Part shown: in pieces, positions 9,430 through 17,904 of the stretch
Layout: the number at the start of each line of letters is the position of its first letter
How positions within the stretch are numbered: position 1 is the first letter of the stretch
NCBI RefSeq assembly: GCF_019710575.1
Contig: NZ_JAHWFK010000050.1
Span: 82,827-146,826, forward strand
Direction of reading: 5' to 3'
DNA from: Paractinoplanes polyasparticus
GTDB lineage: Bacteria > Actinomycetota > Actinomycetes > Mycobacteriales > Micromonosporaceae
DNA length: 64,000 nt
Position numbers and translations under genes: made by a program
The notes under the pieces: generated by a model
What the model was told of the DNA's origin: nothing
Seen by the model: the letters and a program-made list of their open reading frames with translations, nothing else
The model's database searches: none

Positions 9430-9446
9430 CGTACGAGGAGCCGTGG

Positions 9447-9698
9447 TCAGTTCGCAGCGTTGAGCACGATGGCACCGAGAATGACGCCGATCACGCCGCC
9501 GGCCACACCGGCCGCCGCCGCGTACCAGCCGAGCGGGCGGTCGCCGAGATAGCCGCCGACCAGACCCAGCACGATCGCGGCCGGACCGAAGATGATCGGC
9601 GCGAAGAGGATCGCCACGGCGGCGAAGACGAACGCGAGGATCGTGCACACGCGGGCGCCGGTGATGCTGCCGCTGCGTCGGGTCGTCACCTGAGTCAT
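9447..9698 (-). CDS. Small two-helix membrane protein (DUF4190-like)
   Basis: An 83-residue protein with two or three hydrophobic helices (about 18-50 and 58-80) and a short polar N-terminus. It resembles the small glycine- and alanine-rich DUF4190-type membrane proteins common in actinobacteria. Start ATG at 9698 follows a GGAAAGGA-type ribosome site. The function is unknown. Confidence 0.78.
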   Translation of the reverse strand: MTQVTTRRSGSITGARVCTILAFVFAAVAILFAPIIFGPAAIVLGLVGGYLGDRPLGWYAAAAGVAGGVIGVILGAIVLNAAN

Positions 9699-9772
9699 CG
9701 GAGTGTTCCTTTCCCCGTCGGAGTCGTTGGTGTCCTTTGTGTACCCCCCACTTCGGCCGGGCTAAACAGGAA

Positions 9773-12379
9773 TCAGCGGCGCAGGGTCAGGATGAGGTCG
9801 ACGACCAGGGCGGTCCAGCCCGTCTGATGCCAGGCGCCCAGGCCCGCGCCGTTGTCGCCGTGGAAGTACTCGGGAAAGACGATGAGGTCCTTCCAGTCGG
9901 GGTGGTCCTGCAGGATGCGGTTGGCACCGTAGATCGGGCGGTGGCCGTTCTCGTCCGGCAGGAACAGCGAGATCAGGCGGCGCGAGATGTCGTCGGCCAC
10001 CTCGGCCAGGGGCACCTTGCGCTGCGAGCCGGTCGGATACTCGGCCTTCATGTCGTCGCCGAAGAACTCGGCGTACTCGCGCAGGGCCTCGACGAGCAGA
10101 TAGTTGACCGGCATCCAGACCGGGCCGCGCCAGTTCGAGTTGCCGCCGAACAGGCCGCTGGTGCTCTCGGCGGGCTCGTAGCCGACGGTGAAGTCCGAGC
10201 CGCCGAGCGAGACCGTGAACGGTTTCTCGAGGTGGCTGCGGGACAGGGTGCGGATCCCGTACGCCGAGAGGAACTCCTCCGGGTCGAGCATGCGGGCCAG
10301 GATTCGCAGCAGCTGGTCCTGGCCCACCATCGAGAGCAGACGCTGCTGCACACCCTGGGCGGACAGCCGGCGGGCGCTGATGATGTCGGCGTACTCGCCC
10401 TGCGACGCCTGCAGCCACCGCAGCCGCGCGTTCAGCTCGGGCAGCCGGTCGAGGGTCGTCTTGGTGAGCCGGGTGGTGGCGGCCAGGGGCAGCAGGCCGA
10501 CGACCGAACGCACCTTCAGCGGCAGCTTGTGCCCGTCGGGCAGGCGCAACTGGTCGTAGAAGAAGCAGTCTTCCTCGTCCCACAGGCCCTGCCGGTAGGC
10601 GGCTTCGGCGATGTACGCGAAGTGCTCGAAGAACTTCGTGGCCATGTCCTCGTAGGCGCGGTCGTGCAGGGCGAGCCGGATCGCCATGTCGAGCAGGTTG
10701 AGCGCGTACATCGCCATCCAGCCCGTGCCGTCGGACTGTTCGAGCACCCCGGCCACCGGCAGCGCGGCCGACCGGTCGAACGGGCCCACGTTGTCGAGCC
10801 CGAGGAAGCCGCCCTCGAAGACGTTGTTGCCGCCCACGTCCTTGCGGTTGACCCACCACGTGAAGTTCAGCAGCAGCTTGTGCATGACCCGGGCCAGGAA
10901 GTCGAAGTCGCGCCCGCCGTCGATCTCGAAGACGCGCAGCGCCGCCCACGCGTGCACCGGCGGGTTCACGTCGCCGAAGGCCCACTCGTAGGCGGGGATC
11001 TGGCCGTTGGGGTGCATGTACCACTCGCGCAGCAGCAGCACGAGCTGGGACTTGGCGAAGGCGGGGTCGACCCGGGCGATCGAGACACAGTGGAACGCCA
11101 GGTCCCACGCCGCGTACCAGGGGTACTCCCACGAGTCGGGCATCGAGATGACGTCGAAGCTGTTCATGTGCCACCAGGCGTTGTTGCGCCCGTAGCGCCG
11201 GCCCGGAGGCGGGGGCGCGGAGCCGGGGTCGCCGGTGAGCCACTGCTTCACGTCGAAGTGGTAGAACTGCTTGGCCCACATCAGCCCGGCGATGCCCTGC
11301 CGGGCCACCATCGCCTCCTCGGGGCTCGCCGCCGCCGGGATCAGCTCGGCGAAGTAGTCGTCGGCCTCGGCCCGGCGTCCCCTCATCACGTACGAGAATT
11401 CGTCGTTCAGGTCGAGGCCGTCGATCGGCTCGTCGTCCTGGGCGAGGCGCAGCCGGATCGTGCGGCTCTCCCCCGGCCCCAGCGTGAGCACGTAATGCAG
11501 CGAGCCCTTGGTGCCCTCGCCGGCCGGGTTCACCGTGGGCGCGCCCGCGACGACGTGGTCGTTGATGCCGTCCTTCGGATAGAGGCTCTTGCCGGGCTGG
11601 CCCCACAGCCGCTGCGCGTTCGTCTCGTTGTCGCAGAGCAGCGGGACGGGTTCGCCCTCGCCTTCGAGCAGCAGGTGGCCGAGGGTGCGGTGGGTGCCGG
11701 TGAGGCGGCCGGGACGACCGGTCAGGCGCGGCACGGGACGGTTGGGCAGGCCCCACGACCACGTGTTGCGGAACCACAGCGTCGGCAGCACGTGCAGGGT
11801 GGCCTCGTCGGGGCCGCGGTTGGCCACGGTGACGGCGATGCACATGTCCCGCGGGGAGGCCTTGGCGTAGTCGACGGTGACGGCCCAGTAGCGGTCGTCG
11901 TCGAAGACTCCGGTGTCGACCAGCTCGTACTCCGGCTCGGTGCGGGAGCGCTGCCCGTTCACGCGCACCAGTTGGTCGTACGGGAAAGCGGCCTGAGGGT
12001 AGTGGTACCGCCAGCTCATCCACGAATGGGTGGGCGTGGAGTCCTGGTACCACCAATAGTCTTTCGCGTCCTCGCCGTGGTTGCCGCCGTCGCCGCCGAG
12101 ACCGAACATGCGCTCCTTGAGGATCGGGTCCTGCCCGTTCCACAGCGCCAGCCCGAAGCAGAACGTCTGCCGTTCGTCGCAGATCCCCGCCATGCCGTCG
12201 TCGTTCCACCGGTACGCCCGGGAGCGCGCGTGGTCGTGCGGGAAGTAATCCCAGGCGGTGCCGTGCTCGCTGTAGTCCTCGCGAACCGTGCCCCAGGCCC
12301 GCTCGGCCAGGTAGGGCCCCCAGGCCCGCCACGGCTGCTCGCCCGAGTCGGCCTGCGCCAGCCGTAAGCGCTCCGCCAC
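9773..12379 (-). CDS. GH63/MGH1-like glucosidase
   Basis: An 868-residue soluble glycoside hydrolase of the clan that includes GH63 glucosidases and mannosylglycerate hydrolases. The N-terminal beta-sandwich begins WGPYLSER-like (WRAWGPYLAERAWGTV) and leads into an (alpha/alpha)6 barrel. The barrel is rich in Trp-containing motifs such as WHMNSFDVISMPDSWEYPWYAAWDLAF, with the acidic WDLAF segment typical of the catalytic site. I prefer the GTG at 12379 because GGTGAGG lies five bases upstream and it gives the usual family N-terminus; a GTG at 12400 is possible. No signal peptide, so the substrate is probably a cytoplasmic glucoside or oligosaccharide. Codon 5 is a rare TTA. It lies 84 bases downstream of the histidine kinase gene on the same strand. 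Confidence 0.9.
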   Translation of the reverse strand: MAERLRLAQADSGEQPWRAWGPYLAERAWGTVREDYSEHGTAWDYFPHDHARSRAYRWNDDGMAGICDERQTFCFGLALWNGQDPILKERMFGLGGDGGNHGEDAKDYWWYQDSTPTHSWMSWRYHYPQAAFPYDQLVRVNGQRSRTEPEYELVDTGVFDDDRYWAVTVDYAKASPRDMCIAVTVANRGPDEATLHVLPTLWFRNTWSWGLPNRPVPRLTGRPGRLTGTHRTLGHLLLEGEGEPVPLLCDNETNAQRLWGQPGKSLYPKDGINDHVVAGAPTVNPAGEGTKGSLHYVLTLGPGESRTIRLRLAQDDEPIDGLDLNDEFSYVMRGRRAEADDYFAELIPAAASPEEAMVARQGIAGLMWAKQFYHFDVKQWLTGDPGSAPPPPGRRYGRNNAWWHMNSFDVISMPDSWEYPWYAAWDLAFHCVSIARVDPAFAKSQLVLLLREWYMHPNGQIPAYEWAFGDVNPPVHAWAALRVFEIDGGRDFDFLARVMHKLLLNFTWWVNRKDVGGNNVFEGGFLGLDNVGPFDRSAALPVAGVLEQSDGTGWMAMYALNLLDMAIRLALHDRAYEDMATKFFEHFAYIAEAAYRQGLWDEEDCFFYDQLRLPDGHKLPLKVRSVVGLLPLAATTRLTKTTLDRLPELNARLRWLQASQGEYADIISARRLSAQGVQQRLLSMVGQDQLLRILARMLDPEEFLSAYGIRTLSRSHLEKPFTVSLGGSDFTVGYEPAESTSGLFGGNSNWRGPVWMPVNYLLVEALREYAEFFGDDMKAEYPTGSQRKVPLAEVADDISRRLISLFLPDENGHRPIYGANRILQDHPDWKDLIVFPEYFHGDNGAGLGAWHQTGWTALVVDLILTLRR

Positions 12380-12463
12380 GCCTGCCTCACCCTCGCCCAC
12401 CGATGGCCACCACCAGCTTGATTGTGCACGAGAACGCGAGGTGAGCCGATGGCTACAGAGCGA

Positions 12464-15421
12464 CTACCGCTGACCGGCGAAGTCGGGCGCCGGCAGCGAC
12501 AGCCGGAACTGGGTGCCGCCGCCGGACGCCGGCCGGGCCGTCAGCGTGCCGCCGTGGGCGTCGACGATCGCCTTGGTGACGGCCAGGCCCAGGCCCGTGC
12601 CCTTGATGCCGGCCTTCTGCGCGTTGCTGGCCCGGAAGAAGCGGCTGAACAGGTGCGGGTACTGCTCGGCGGGGATGCCGATGCCGGTGTCGCTGACCGT
12701 GATGACCACGGCGTCGCCGTCGTGCTCGGCCGTCACCGAGACCGTGCCGCCCTCGGGCGTGTACTTGACCGCGTTGGATACCAGGTTGTCCAGGGCCTGG
12801 CGCAGGCGCTGGGCGTCGGCCAGCACGCACAGCTCCGGCTTGATCGAGGCGTGGATCGTCAGGCTCTTGGCCACCGCGCTGGGCTGCTGGCCGTCCACCA
12901 CGTCACGCAGCACGCCGTCGGCGGCCAGCGGGCACGGGTCGATGCTGATGTGGCCGGCGTCCAGGCGGGCCAGGTCGAGCAGGTCGTCGACCAGCCCCTG
13001 CAGGTGCCGGGTGGTGCGTTCGACAACGGTGGCGTGCTTGCGCTCGGCGCCGTCCAGCGCCGGGCTCTCGAGCAGCACTTCGGTGTACGCCTTGATGACG
13101 CTCACCGGGTTGCGCAGCTCGTGGATGACCAGGGCCGACAGCTCGTCCTTCATCCGGTCGAGCTCACGCAGCCGCTCGACCTGCTCGCGCTCCCGGTCGA
13201 GCAGGCGCTCGCGCTGATCGGAGAGCTCGTGCCGCTCGGTCACGTCGGTCGAGAGACCGTCGAAGAGAACGCGGTCGCCCTCGAAGCGTGCGGCGGCCCG
13301 GGTCCAGATCCAGCGGGTCACGCCGTCCAGCCCGACGACACGGCACTCCATCTCGGCGTGCTCGCCGGCGAGCAGCTTCCGGTTGAACTCGGCCAGGATC
13401 CCGATGTCCTCCGGGTGGACCTGGTGGGCGAGGGTGGCCGGCTCCGTCACCGAGACCGGGCCGCCGAAGACCGCCACGCCGTTGGGGCTGGCGTAGATCA
13501 GCCGCGGCTCCTGGTCCGCGATCGCCTCGACCGTCCAGACGTAGTCGTTCACCTGCGCGACGATCCGGTCGAAGTTGCGGCGGGCGGCGGCCAGCGCGAT
13601 CGACATGTCCTCGGCCCACCGGCGCTCGACGAAGCGGCCCAGGTGCGCCGCGGCCGCGTCCAGCATCTGCACGGTGTCGGAGTCGAACGGCAGGTTCTGG
13701 TCGGTGTAGAACGCGAGCACCCCGAGGGTGCGGCGGCCGGAGCGCACCGGCACCCCGACCGCGACCCGGATGCCGACCTCGTGCAGCGTGGCCCGCCCCT
13801 CGTCGACCATGTCGGTCGGCATCTCACCGGTGTCCCACCACACCTCGCGGTTGCGGGCCCAGACGAGTCCGGGCAGGCCCTCCCCGAGTACGAAGGTGAG
13901 CGGGGTGCCGCCCGTGAAGGCCGACAGGTCACGGTCACCGGTGGTGTGCGAGCTGTGCCGCACGATGCTCTTGCGGTCGTCGGTGACCTGCCAGTACTCG
14001 CCGCACGACCAGCCCAGCGAGCCGGTGATGGCAGCGACCGCCTCGATCCCGGCGTCCATGGCGTTGGTGGCGTCGGAGAGCACCTGCGCGACCGCGTGCC
14101 GGGCCCGGCGCAGCTCCTCGGCCCGGTGGACCTCGGTGATGTCGTGAAAGGCCACCACCGCGCCCAGCCGCCGGTTGTCGCCGGTCTCGATCGGCCGCCC
14201 GTTGGTGACGAACCGCCGCCACGAGCCGGGCGTCTTGACCACCATGTGGTGGCCCTCGACGATCTCGCCGGCGCGAGCCCGGGTCAGGGGCATGTCGGCG
14301 ATGGGCGTACGGCCGTCGGGCTCGTGCACCTCGAAGGCCGAGAGCCACTCCGCGGCCGTCGTGCCGGGCGTGACCGGTTGATCGGTCACGCCGCGCGCGG
14401 CCCGGTTGAGCAGGGTCATCCGGCCCTCGTTGTCGCAGGCGGCGATGCCGACGTCGACGCTGTCGAGCACCGCCTCGAGGAAGGCGTGCTCCTCGTCGAG
14501 CTTCTTGCGGTGCTGCTCCATCTCCGCGGTGGCGACGATGCGGCCGGTGATGTCGTGCAGGAACGCGTGGCAGACCGGACCGCCGGGCTCGGCCACGACC
14601 CGCAGGGTCATCTCGGCCGGGAACTCGCGGCCGGTGCTGGTGAGCGCGGCGATGCGCAGGTGCTGGCCGGAGAGCTGGGAGTCGCCGGTGACCCGGACCC
14701 GCTTCATGCCGGCCAGGTGGTCGGCGCGGAACCGCTCCGGAATGATCAGTTCGGCGATGTTGCGGCCGACGGCCTCGTCGGCGCGGTAGCCGAACATCCG
14801 CTCGGCGGCCGCGTTCCAGTCGAGCACGTCGCCGCCGAGGTCGGTCGAGATGTACGCGTCGTGAGTAGTGCTCAGCACCGCGCTCAGCCGGGCTGACGAG
14901 ATGGCCTGCTCGGCCCGGGCCATCCGCAGCGCGACCTCCGACTCGGCCGACTCGGCCAGGTCGTGCAGCAGGGCGATGTCGTCGAGGCTCCACTGCCGCG
15001 GCACCGAGTCGACGACGCAGAACGAACCCAGCACGTGGCCGTCGGGCGAGCGCAGCGGCATGCCGGCGTAGGCGATGGCGTCGTAGTCGGCGATCGCCGG
15101 GCTGTCGTGCAGCCGGGCGTCGAGCCGGGCGTCCCCGACGATCAGGGGGCTCTGGTCGTCGACGACGTGCTTGCAGTACGAGTGCGACAGCGGGGCCTCG
15201 CGGGTCTCGGCGAGCTCACCGGAGAGGCCGTACGCGCTGGCGAAGCGCTGCCGGTCCTCGTCGATCAGCGACACGAGCGCGGTGGGCGCGGCCAGCATGC
15301 GCGCGGCCAGCCTCGTCACACGGTCGAGCGCGTGGACGCTCTCGGCCTCCAGCAGACCGGTGGCCCGCAGCGCACGCAGGCGGCCCGCCGCGTACCGCGA
15401 CGTACCCGATGTAGTCAGCAC
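12464..15421 (-). CDS. Cytosolic multi-sensor histidine kinase (GAF-PAS-PAS-GAF-PAS-HisKA-HATPase)
   Basis: A 985-residue kinase without membrane segments. The domain order is GAF (about 20-165), PAS (about 190-310), PAS (about 325-440), GAF (about 450-600), PAS with PAC (about 620-745), then HisKA with phosphoacceptor His at about 767 (IHELRNPV). The ATPase domain shows the N box (NLVSNAVKY), DTGIGIP and GTGLGLA. I place the start at the GTG at 15421, because the first GAF begins about 20 residues later; the frame is open to 15634 but that part runs into a terminator. No response regulator is adjacent, so it is an orphan. The GAF and PAS domains suggest sensing of a small cytosolic ligand, redox state or light. 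Confidence 0.92.
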   Translation of the reverse strand: MLTTSGTSRYAAGRLRALRATGLLEAESVHALDRVTRLAARMLAAPTALVSLIDEDRQRFASAYGLSGELAETREAPLSHSYCKHVVDDQSPLIVGDARLDARLHDSPAIADYDAIAYAGMPLRSPDGHVLGSFCVVDSVPRQWSLDDIALLHDLAESAESEVALRMARAEQAISSARLSAVLSTTHDAYISTDLGGDVLDWNAAAERMFGYRADEAVGRNIAELIIPERFRADHLAGMKRVRVTGDSQLSGQHLRIAALTSTGREFPAEMTLRVVAEPGGPVCHAFLHDITGRIVATAEMEQHRKKLDEEHAFLEAVLDSVDVGIAACDNEGRMTLLNRAARGVTDQPVTPGTTAAEWLSAFEVHEPDGRTPIADMPLTRARAGEIVEGHHMVVKTPGSWRRFVTNGRPIETGDNRRLGAVVAFHDITEVHRAEELRRARHAVAQVLSDATNAMDAGIEAVAAITGSLGWSCGEYWQVTDDRKSIVRHSSHTTGDRDLSAFTGGTPLTFVLGEGLPGLVWARNREVWWDTGEMPTDMVDEGRATLHEVGIRVAVGVPVRSGRRTLGVLAFYTDQNLPFDSDTVQMLDAAAAHLGRFVERRWAEDMSIALAAARRNFDRIVAQVNDYVWTVEAIADQEPRLIYASPNGVAVFGGPVSVTEPATLAHQVHPEDIGILAEFNRKLLAGEHAEMECRVVGLDGVTRWIWTRAAARFEGDRVLFDGLSTDVTERHELSDQRERLLDREREQVERLRELDRMKDELSALVIHELRNPVSVIKAYTEVLLESPALDGAERKHATVVERTTRHLQGLVDDLLDLARLDAGHISIDPCPLAADGVLRDVVDGQQPSAVAKSLTIHASIKPELCVLADAQRLRQALDNLVSNAVKYTPEGGTVSVTAEHDGDAVVITVSDTGIGIPAEQYPHLFSRFFRASNAQKAGIKGTGLGLAVTKAIVDAHGGTLTARPASGGGTQFRLSLPAPDFAGQR

Positions 15422-15581
15422 GGAGCCTGGTATCGGTCCGGTCCGGCCCGACCTGAGGCAAGCCGCCGGACGAAGATGTGCGGCCGAAAGGATGAGCGCG
15501 GAAACGTGCCGGAAGAATTGTGGAAAGAATGGCGGGAATTCGTTCCACTTCCCATCGAAGCTTTCTCTGTGAATCAGCTGT

Positions 15582-15632
15582 GAATAAAAGCGAGGGCCGC
15601 ACCCGTCGCCGGGGTGCGGCCCTCGCTTATTC
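15582..15632 (-). terminator. Rho-independent terminator after the small secreted protein gene
   Basis: A long inverted repeat (15582-15603 with 15613-15632, two-base bulge, nine-base loop) lies just 3' of the minus-strand gene ending at 15646. On the minus strand the stem ends in CTTTTATTC, giving a modest T-run. It also insulates the kinase gene that starts at 15421. Confidence 0.85.
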
Positions 15633-15645
15633 ACCGGAAATCAGC

Positions 15646-16008
15646 TCACCGGTGGCCGTGACCCCACGGGCCGTGACCCTTCGGACCGCCGTGGCCGTGG
15701 CCGCGGACGTCCCACTGCGCCTCGAGGGCGACCCAGCCGCGCTTGAAGCCACGCTGCACCCGGTCGCAGTCGAAGTCGTCCCACTTGTTGCGGAACTCAC
15801 CGATCTTGCCGGCCCGGTTGCAGGCCTGCATCGTGCGGTAGTAACCGACGACGCGGTCCTTGCTCTTGAACTTGTGATCCTGGACCTGAACGGCGGAGCC
15901 CTTCGCGGCCGGGGCGGCGGGGGCCGCCGAGGCCGGGCCGGCGCCCATCGCGAGGCCGGCGGCAACCGCCAGGCCGGTCATGGCGAACACGCGCGAGACC
16001 TTGTTCAT
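15646..16008 (-). CDS. Small secreted protein, His/Gly-rich C-terminus
   Basis: A 120-residue protein with a classical Sec signal peptide (MNKVSRVFAM, then a hydrophobic core ending ASAAPA at about 30). The mature part holds two Cys residues, in MQACNR and FDCDR, which may form a disulfide. The C-terminus is a Gly/His-rich tail (GHGHGGPKGHGPWGHGHR) that could bind metal ions. Start ATG at 16008 has AAGG upstream. A strong terminator follows. I do not recognise a family beyond general actinobacterial secreted proteins. Confidence 0.8.
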   Translation of the reverse strand: MNKVSRVFAMTGLAVAAGLAMGAGPASAAPAAPAAKGSAVQVQDHKFKSKDRVVGYYRTMQACNRAGKIGEFRNKWDDFDCDRVQRGFKRGWVALEAQWDVRGHGHGGPKGHGPWGHGHR

Positions 16009-16121
16009 GACAACGCCTTTCTCTCTACACACCAAGCTTTCGCTTGATGCAGGAGATATTAGGGACGCCGCCGCAATTATCGGCCCGGGAAACGCAACCA
16101 CCAAAGAGTGAATACGGATGA

Positions 16122-16937
16122 TCAAGAAAAGGTGTCGAGTTCGAATTTTTGCAACAGGCCGGGCGCGAAAATACCGGCCAGGGCGATCAGCGAGATGGTG
16201 ACGAACGCCGTACGCAGGACGACGGTCTCGACCTTGCCGCCGACCCGGATGGCCATGCTGTTGGGCACGCCGACCATCCGCCACAGGCGGCGACCGGTCG
16301 GCACCGGCCAGAGAATGGGCACCCCGGCCGACGTGATCATGTCGCCGAACAGGTGCACCACGCAGCCCACGGCCACCGCGAACCCCAGCATCGGATAACC
16401 CCGGTCGCCGGGCAGATTCGCCGCGGTGAACCAGGCGATCACCGCCGAGCAGAGGGTCACGATGACCCAGCCGGCCCGCTCGGCCCACTTGTCGAACAGG
16501 CCGCGCAGCGCCAGACCGGCCATGACGAAGACGATGCCGACCACCGCCCACTTGCCGTAGTGGCCGCTCAACCACGTCGTGCCCCAGCCCACGAGCGCGG
16601 CGAAGGGCAGGGTGTGGGTGAACGTGCGGTGGCCGTTGGTCCGTCGCGGGTCCTTGCTGAGCCTGGTCGCCGTGTAGACGCCCAGCGACACCTTCTCGAT
16701 CACCTCGGCCGCGAACAGCGAGAACACCCCGAACGTACGGGCCACCGTCGCGCCACCCTGGTTACGGGTGACCTTGCCCGACAGGTCCAGGTCGGGGAGC
16801 AGCGCGCCGCCCGCGCACACCAGGGCGCCGACGCCCACGGCGAGCGGCGACTGCTCGTACCCGGCGAAGTGGTCCAGGGCCCAGGTGCCGGCCAGCCAGG
16901 CGGTTGCCCCGGAAAGAGCATGCGATGGACCCATCAT
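16122..16937 (-). CDS. YdjM-like metal-dependent hydrolase / membrane protein (DUF457)
   Basis: A 271-residue multi-helix membrane protein. It begins with the family signature MGPSHALSG and has HRTFTHT (about residue 108) and HLFGDMIT in the C-terminal half. These His/Asp motifs define the YdjM group annotated as membrane-bound metal-dependent hydrolases. Two ATG codons are adjacent; I use the upstream one at 16937. A hairpin lies upstream of it and separates it from the DUF1707 gene. Confidence 0.88.
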   Translation of the reverse strand: MMGPSHALSGATAWLAGTWALDHFAGYEQSPLAVGVGALVCAGGALLPDLDLSGKVTRNQGGATVARTFGVFSLFAAEVIEKVSLGVYTATRLSKDPRRTNGHRTFTHTLPFAALVGWGTTWLSGHYGKWAVVGIVFVMAGLALRGLFDKWAERAGWVIVTLCSAVIAWFTAANLPGDRGYPMLGFAVAVGCVVHLFGDMITSAGVPILWPVPTGRRLWRMVGVPNSMAIRVGGKVETVVLRTAFVTISLIALAGIFAPGLLQKFELDTFS

Positions 16938-16948
16938 GTCTGTGTTGC

Positions 16949-16976
16949 CCCTCCCCGAACTTCTGTTCGAGGAGGG
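16949..16976 (-). terminator. Hairpin terminator for the DUF1707 gene
   Basis: A 12-bp stem with one mismatch (16949-16960 with 16965-16976, four-base loop) follows the minus-strand gene ending at 16998 and precedes the next start codon at 16937. No T-run. Confidence 0.55.
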
Positions 16977-16997
16977 TTTCAGCTCACGGCAGGTTGA

Positions 16998-17492
16998 TCA
17001 ACAACCTCGATGTCCACTGTGGAACCGGTCCGGGCCGCCGTAGCCCGGCTGGTTCCACGGGGCCACGCCGTGACCGAGGCTGTACTCCAGCTGCCAGCGG
17101 CGGTACCGGGCGTGCTTGAAGAAGCCGATGACCAGGAACGTGAGCGGGATGGCGGGCCAGAAGAACTGAGCGCCCGAGATGATCCACAGGCCGGTCAGGA
17201 TCATGGCGATCGAGACGATGATCCAGCCGTGCCGGCGGAGGCTCCGGCGTGTCGCGATCCGGGCCTCCGGGGTGTTGGCCAGGGCGGTCCAGCCACCGTT
17301 GGGCAGGTCGGCGGTGAGCGGGCCGAGCTCGTCGCGGAACTTCGCGGCGTACGCCCGGGCCAGGCGCTCCTCGCCCTCGGTGAGGTCGAGCCGGCCCTCG
17401 GTCATCGCCGCCCGCAGGATCTCGGCGACCTGCTCCCGCTCCTTGTCCGACGTGCGGACGCGTTTGGTGCCGGTGCTCTCGTTGGGTTGCAT
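16998..17492 (-). CDS. DUF1707 (SHOCT-like) and two-helix membrane protein
   Basis: A 164-residue protein with an ideal ribosome site (GAGGAGG) before the ATG at 17492. The N-terminal 60 residues match the DUF1707 pattern: RTSDKEREQVAEILRAAMTEGRLDL, then ERLARAYAAKFRDEL. Two hydrophobic helices (about 90-112 and 116-128) and a Pro/Gly-rich tail follow. DUF1707 domains are short actinobacterial modules thought to mediate protein contact; the molecular role is unknown. The frame is open to 17717 but the upstream part is low-complexity DNA. Confidence 0.88.
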   Translation of the reverse strand: MQPNESTGTKRVRTSDKEREQVAEILRAAMTEGRLDLTEGEERLARAYAAKFRDELGPLTADLPNGGWTALANTPEARIATRRSLRRHGWIIVSIAMILTGLWIISGAQFFWPAIPLTFLVIGFFKHARYRRWQLEYSLGHGVAPWNQPGYGGPDRFHSGHRGC

Positions 17493-17750
17493 GGGGTCCT
17501 CCTCGGTCGGCGTCGTGTTCCCAGAGTCGGCCTTTTCGGGGCGCGGGGCGTCGGCCCGGCGGAGCATCTTCCGGGCGGCCTCCGGGAGGGAACCGGCCCC
17601 GGGGCGTACGACCTGGGGCGCACGACCCCGACCCGGCGTACGACCCCGGGAGTAGCCGAAACCAAACCCTGCTCCGATGCCCCCGGACCCGCCGGTGCCG
17701 TAACTTCGGCAGTGCACATCGCTTGGCTCCGTTCCCTGCGGGGCGACGCG

Positions 17751-17846
17751 CTTCGCTTCATCCGGGGCGACGCGCTTCGCTTCATGCGGAGCGACGCGCT
17801 TCGCTTCATGCGGAGCGACGCGCCTCGCTTCATGCGGAGCGACGCG
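17751..17846. repeat. 24-bp tandem repeat, four full copies, in a 411-bp gene-free gap
   Basis: Four consecutive 24-bp units run 17751-17774, 17775-17798, 17799-17822 and 17823-17846. Copies two and three are identical and the others differ by one to three bases. Each contains GCGGAGCGACGCG or a close variant, and degenerate half-units flank the array. The gap 17493-17904 otherwise holds three GGCGTACGACC- or GGCGCACGACC-like direct repeats near 17593-17650 and the kinase leader with its ribosome site near 17890. I see no gene in it. Confidence 0.85.
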
Positions 17847-17904
17847 CTCGTGCGGGGCGCGATGCGTTCGGGCGGGACGATGCGACTACGGAAGGAGCGG
17901 AGGC

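Noticed and set aside
9737..12367. A long open frame of 876 codons on the plus strand opposite the GH63-like gene
   Set aside because: It mirrors the real minus-strand gene; its translation has no domain and is rich in Val, Arg, Gly and Gln as expected for antisense of GC-rich coding DNA. The same applies to long plus-strand frames at 1-2571, 12422-14896 and 27506-31174.
15422..15634. Start of the multi-sensor kinase at 15634
   Set aside because: The extension overlaps a strong terminator for the neighbouring gene and has no domain-like sequence; the GTG at 15421 is right before the GAF domain.
17493..17717. N-terminal extension of the DUF1707 protein to 17717
   Set aside because: The DUF1707 signature follows closely after the ATG at 17492, which has a near-perfect ribosome site; the extension is repeat-rich.
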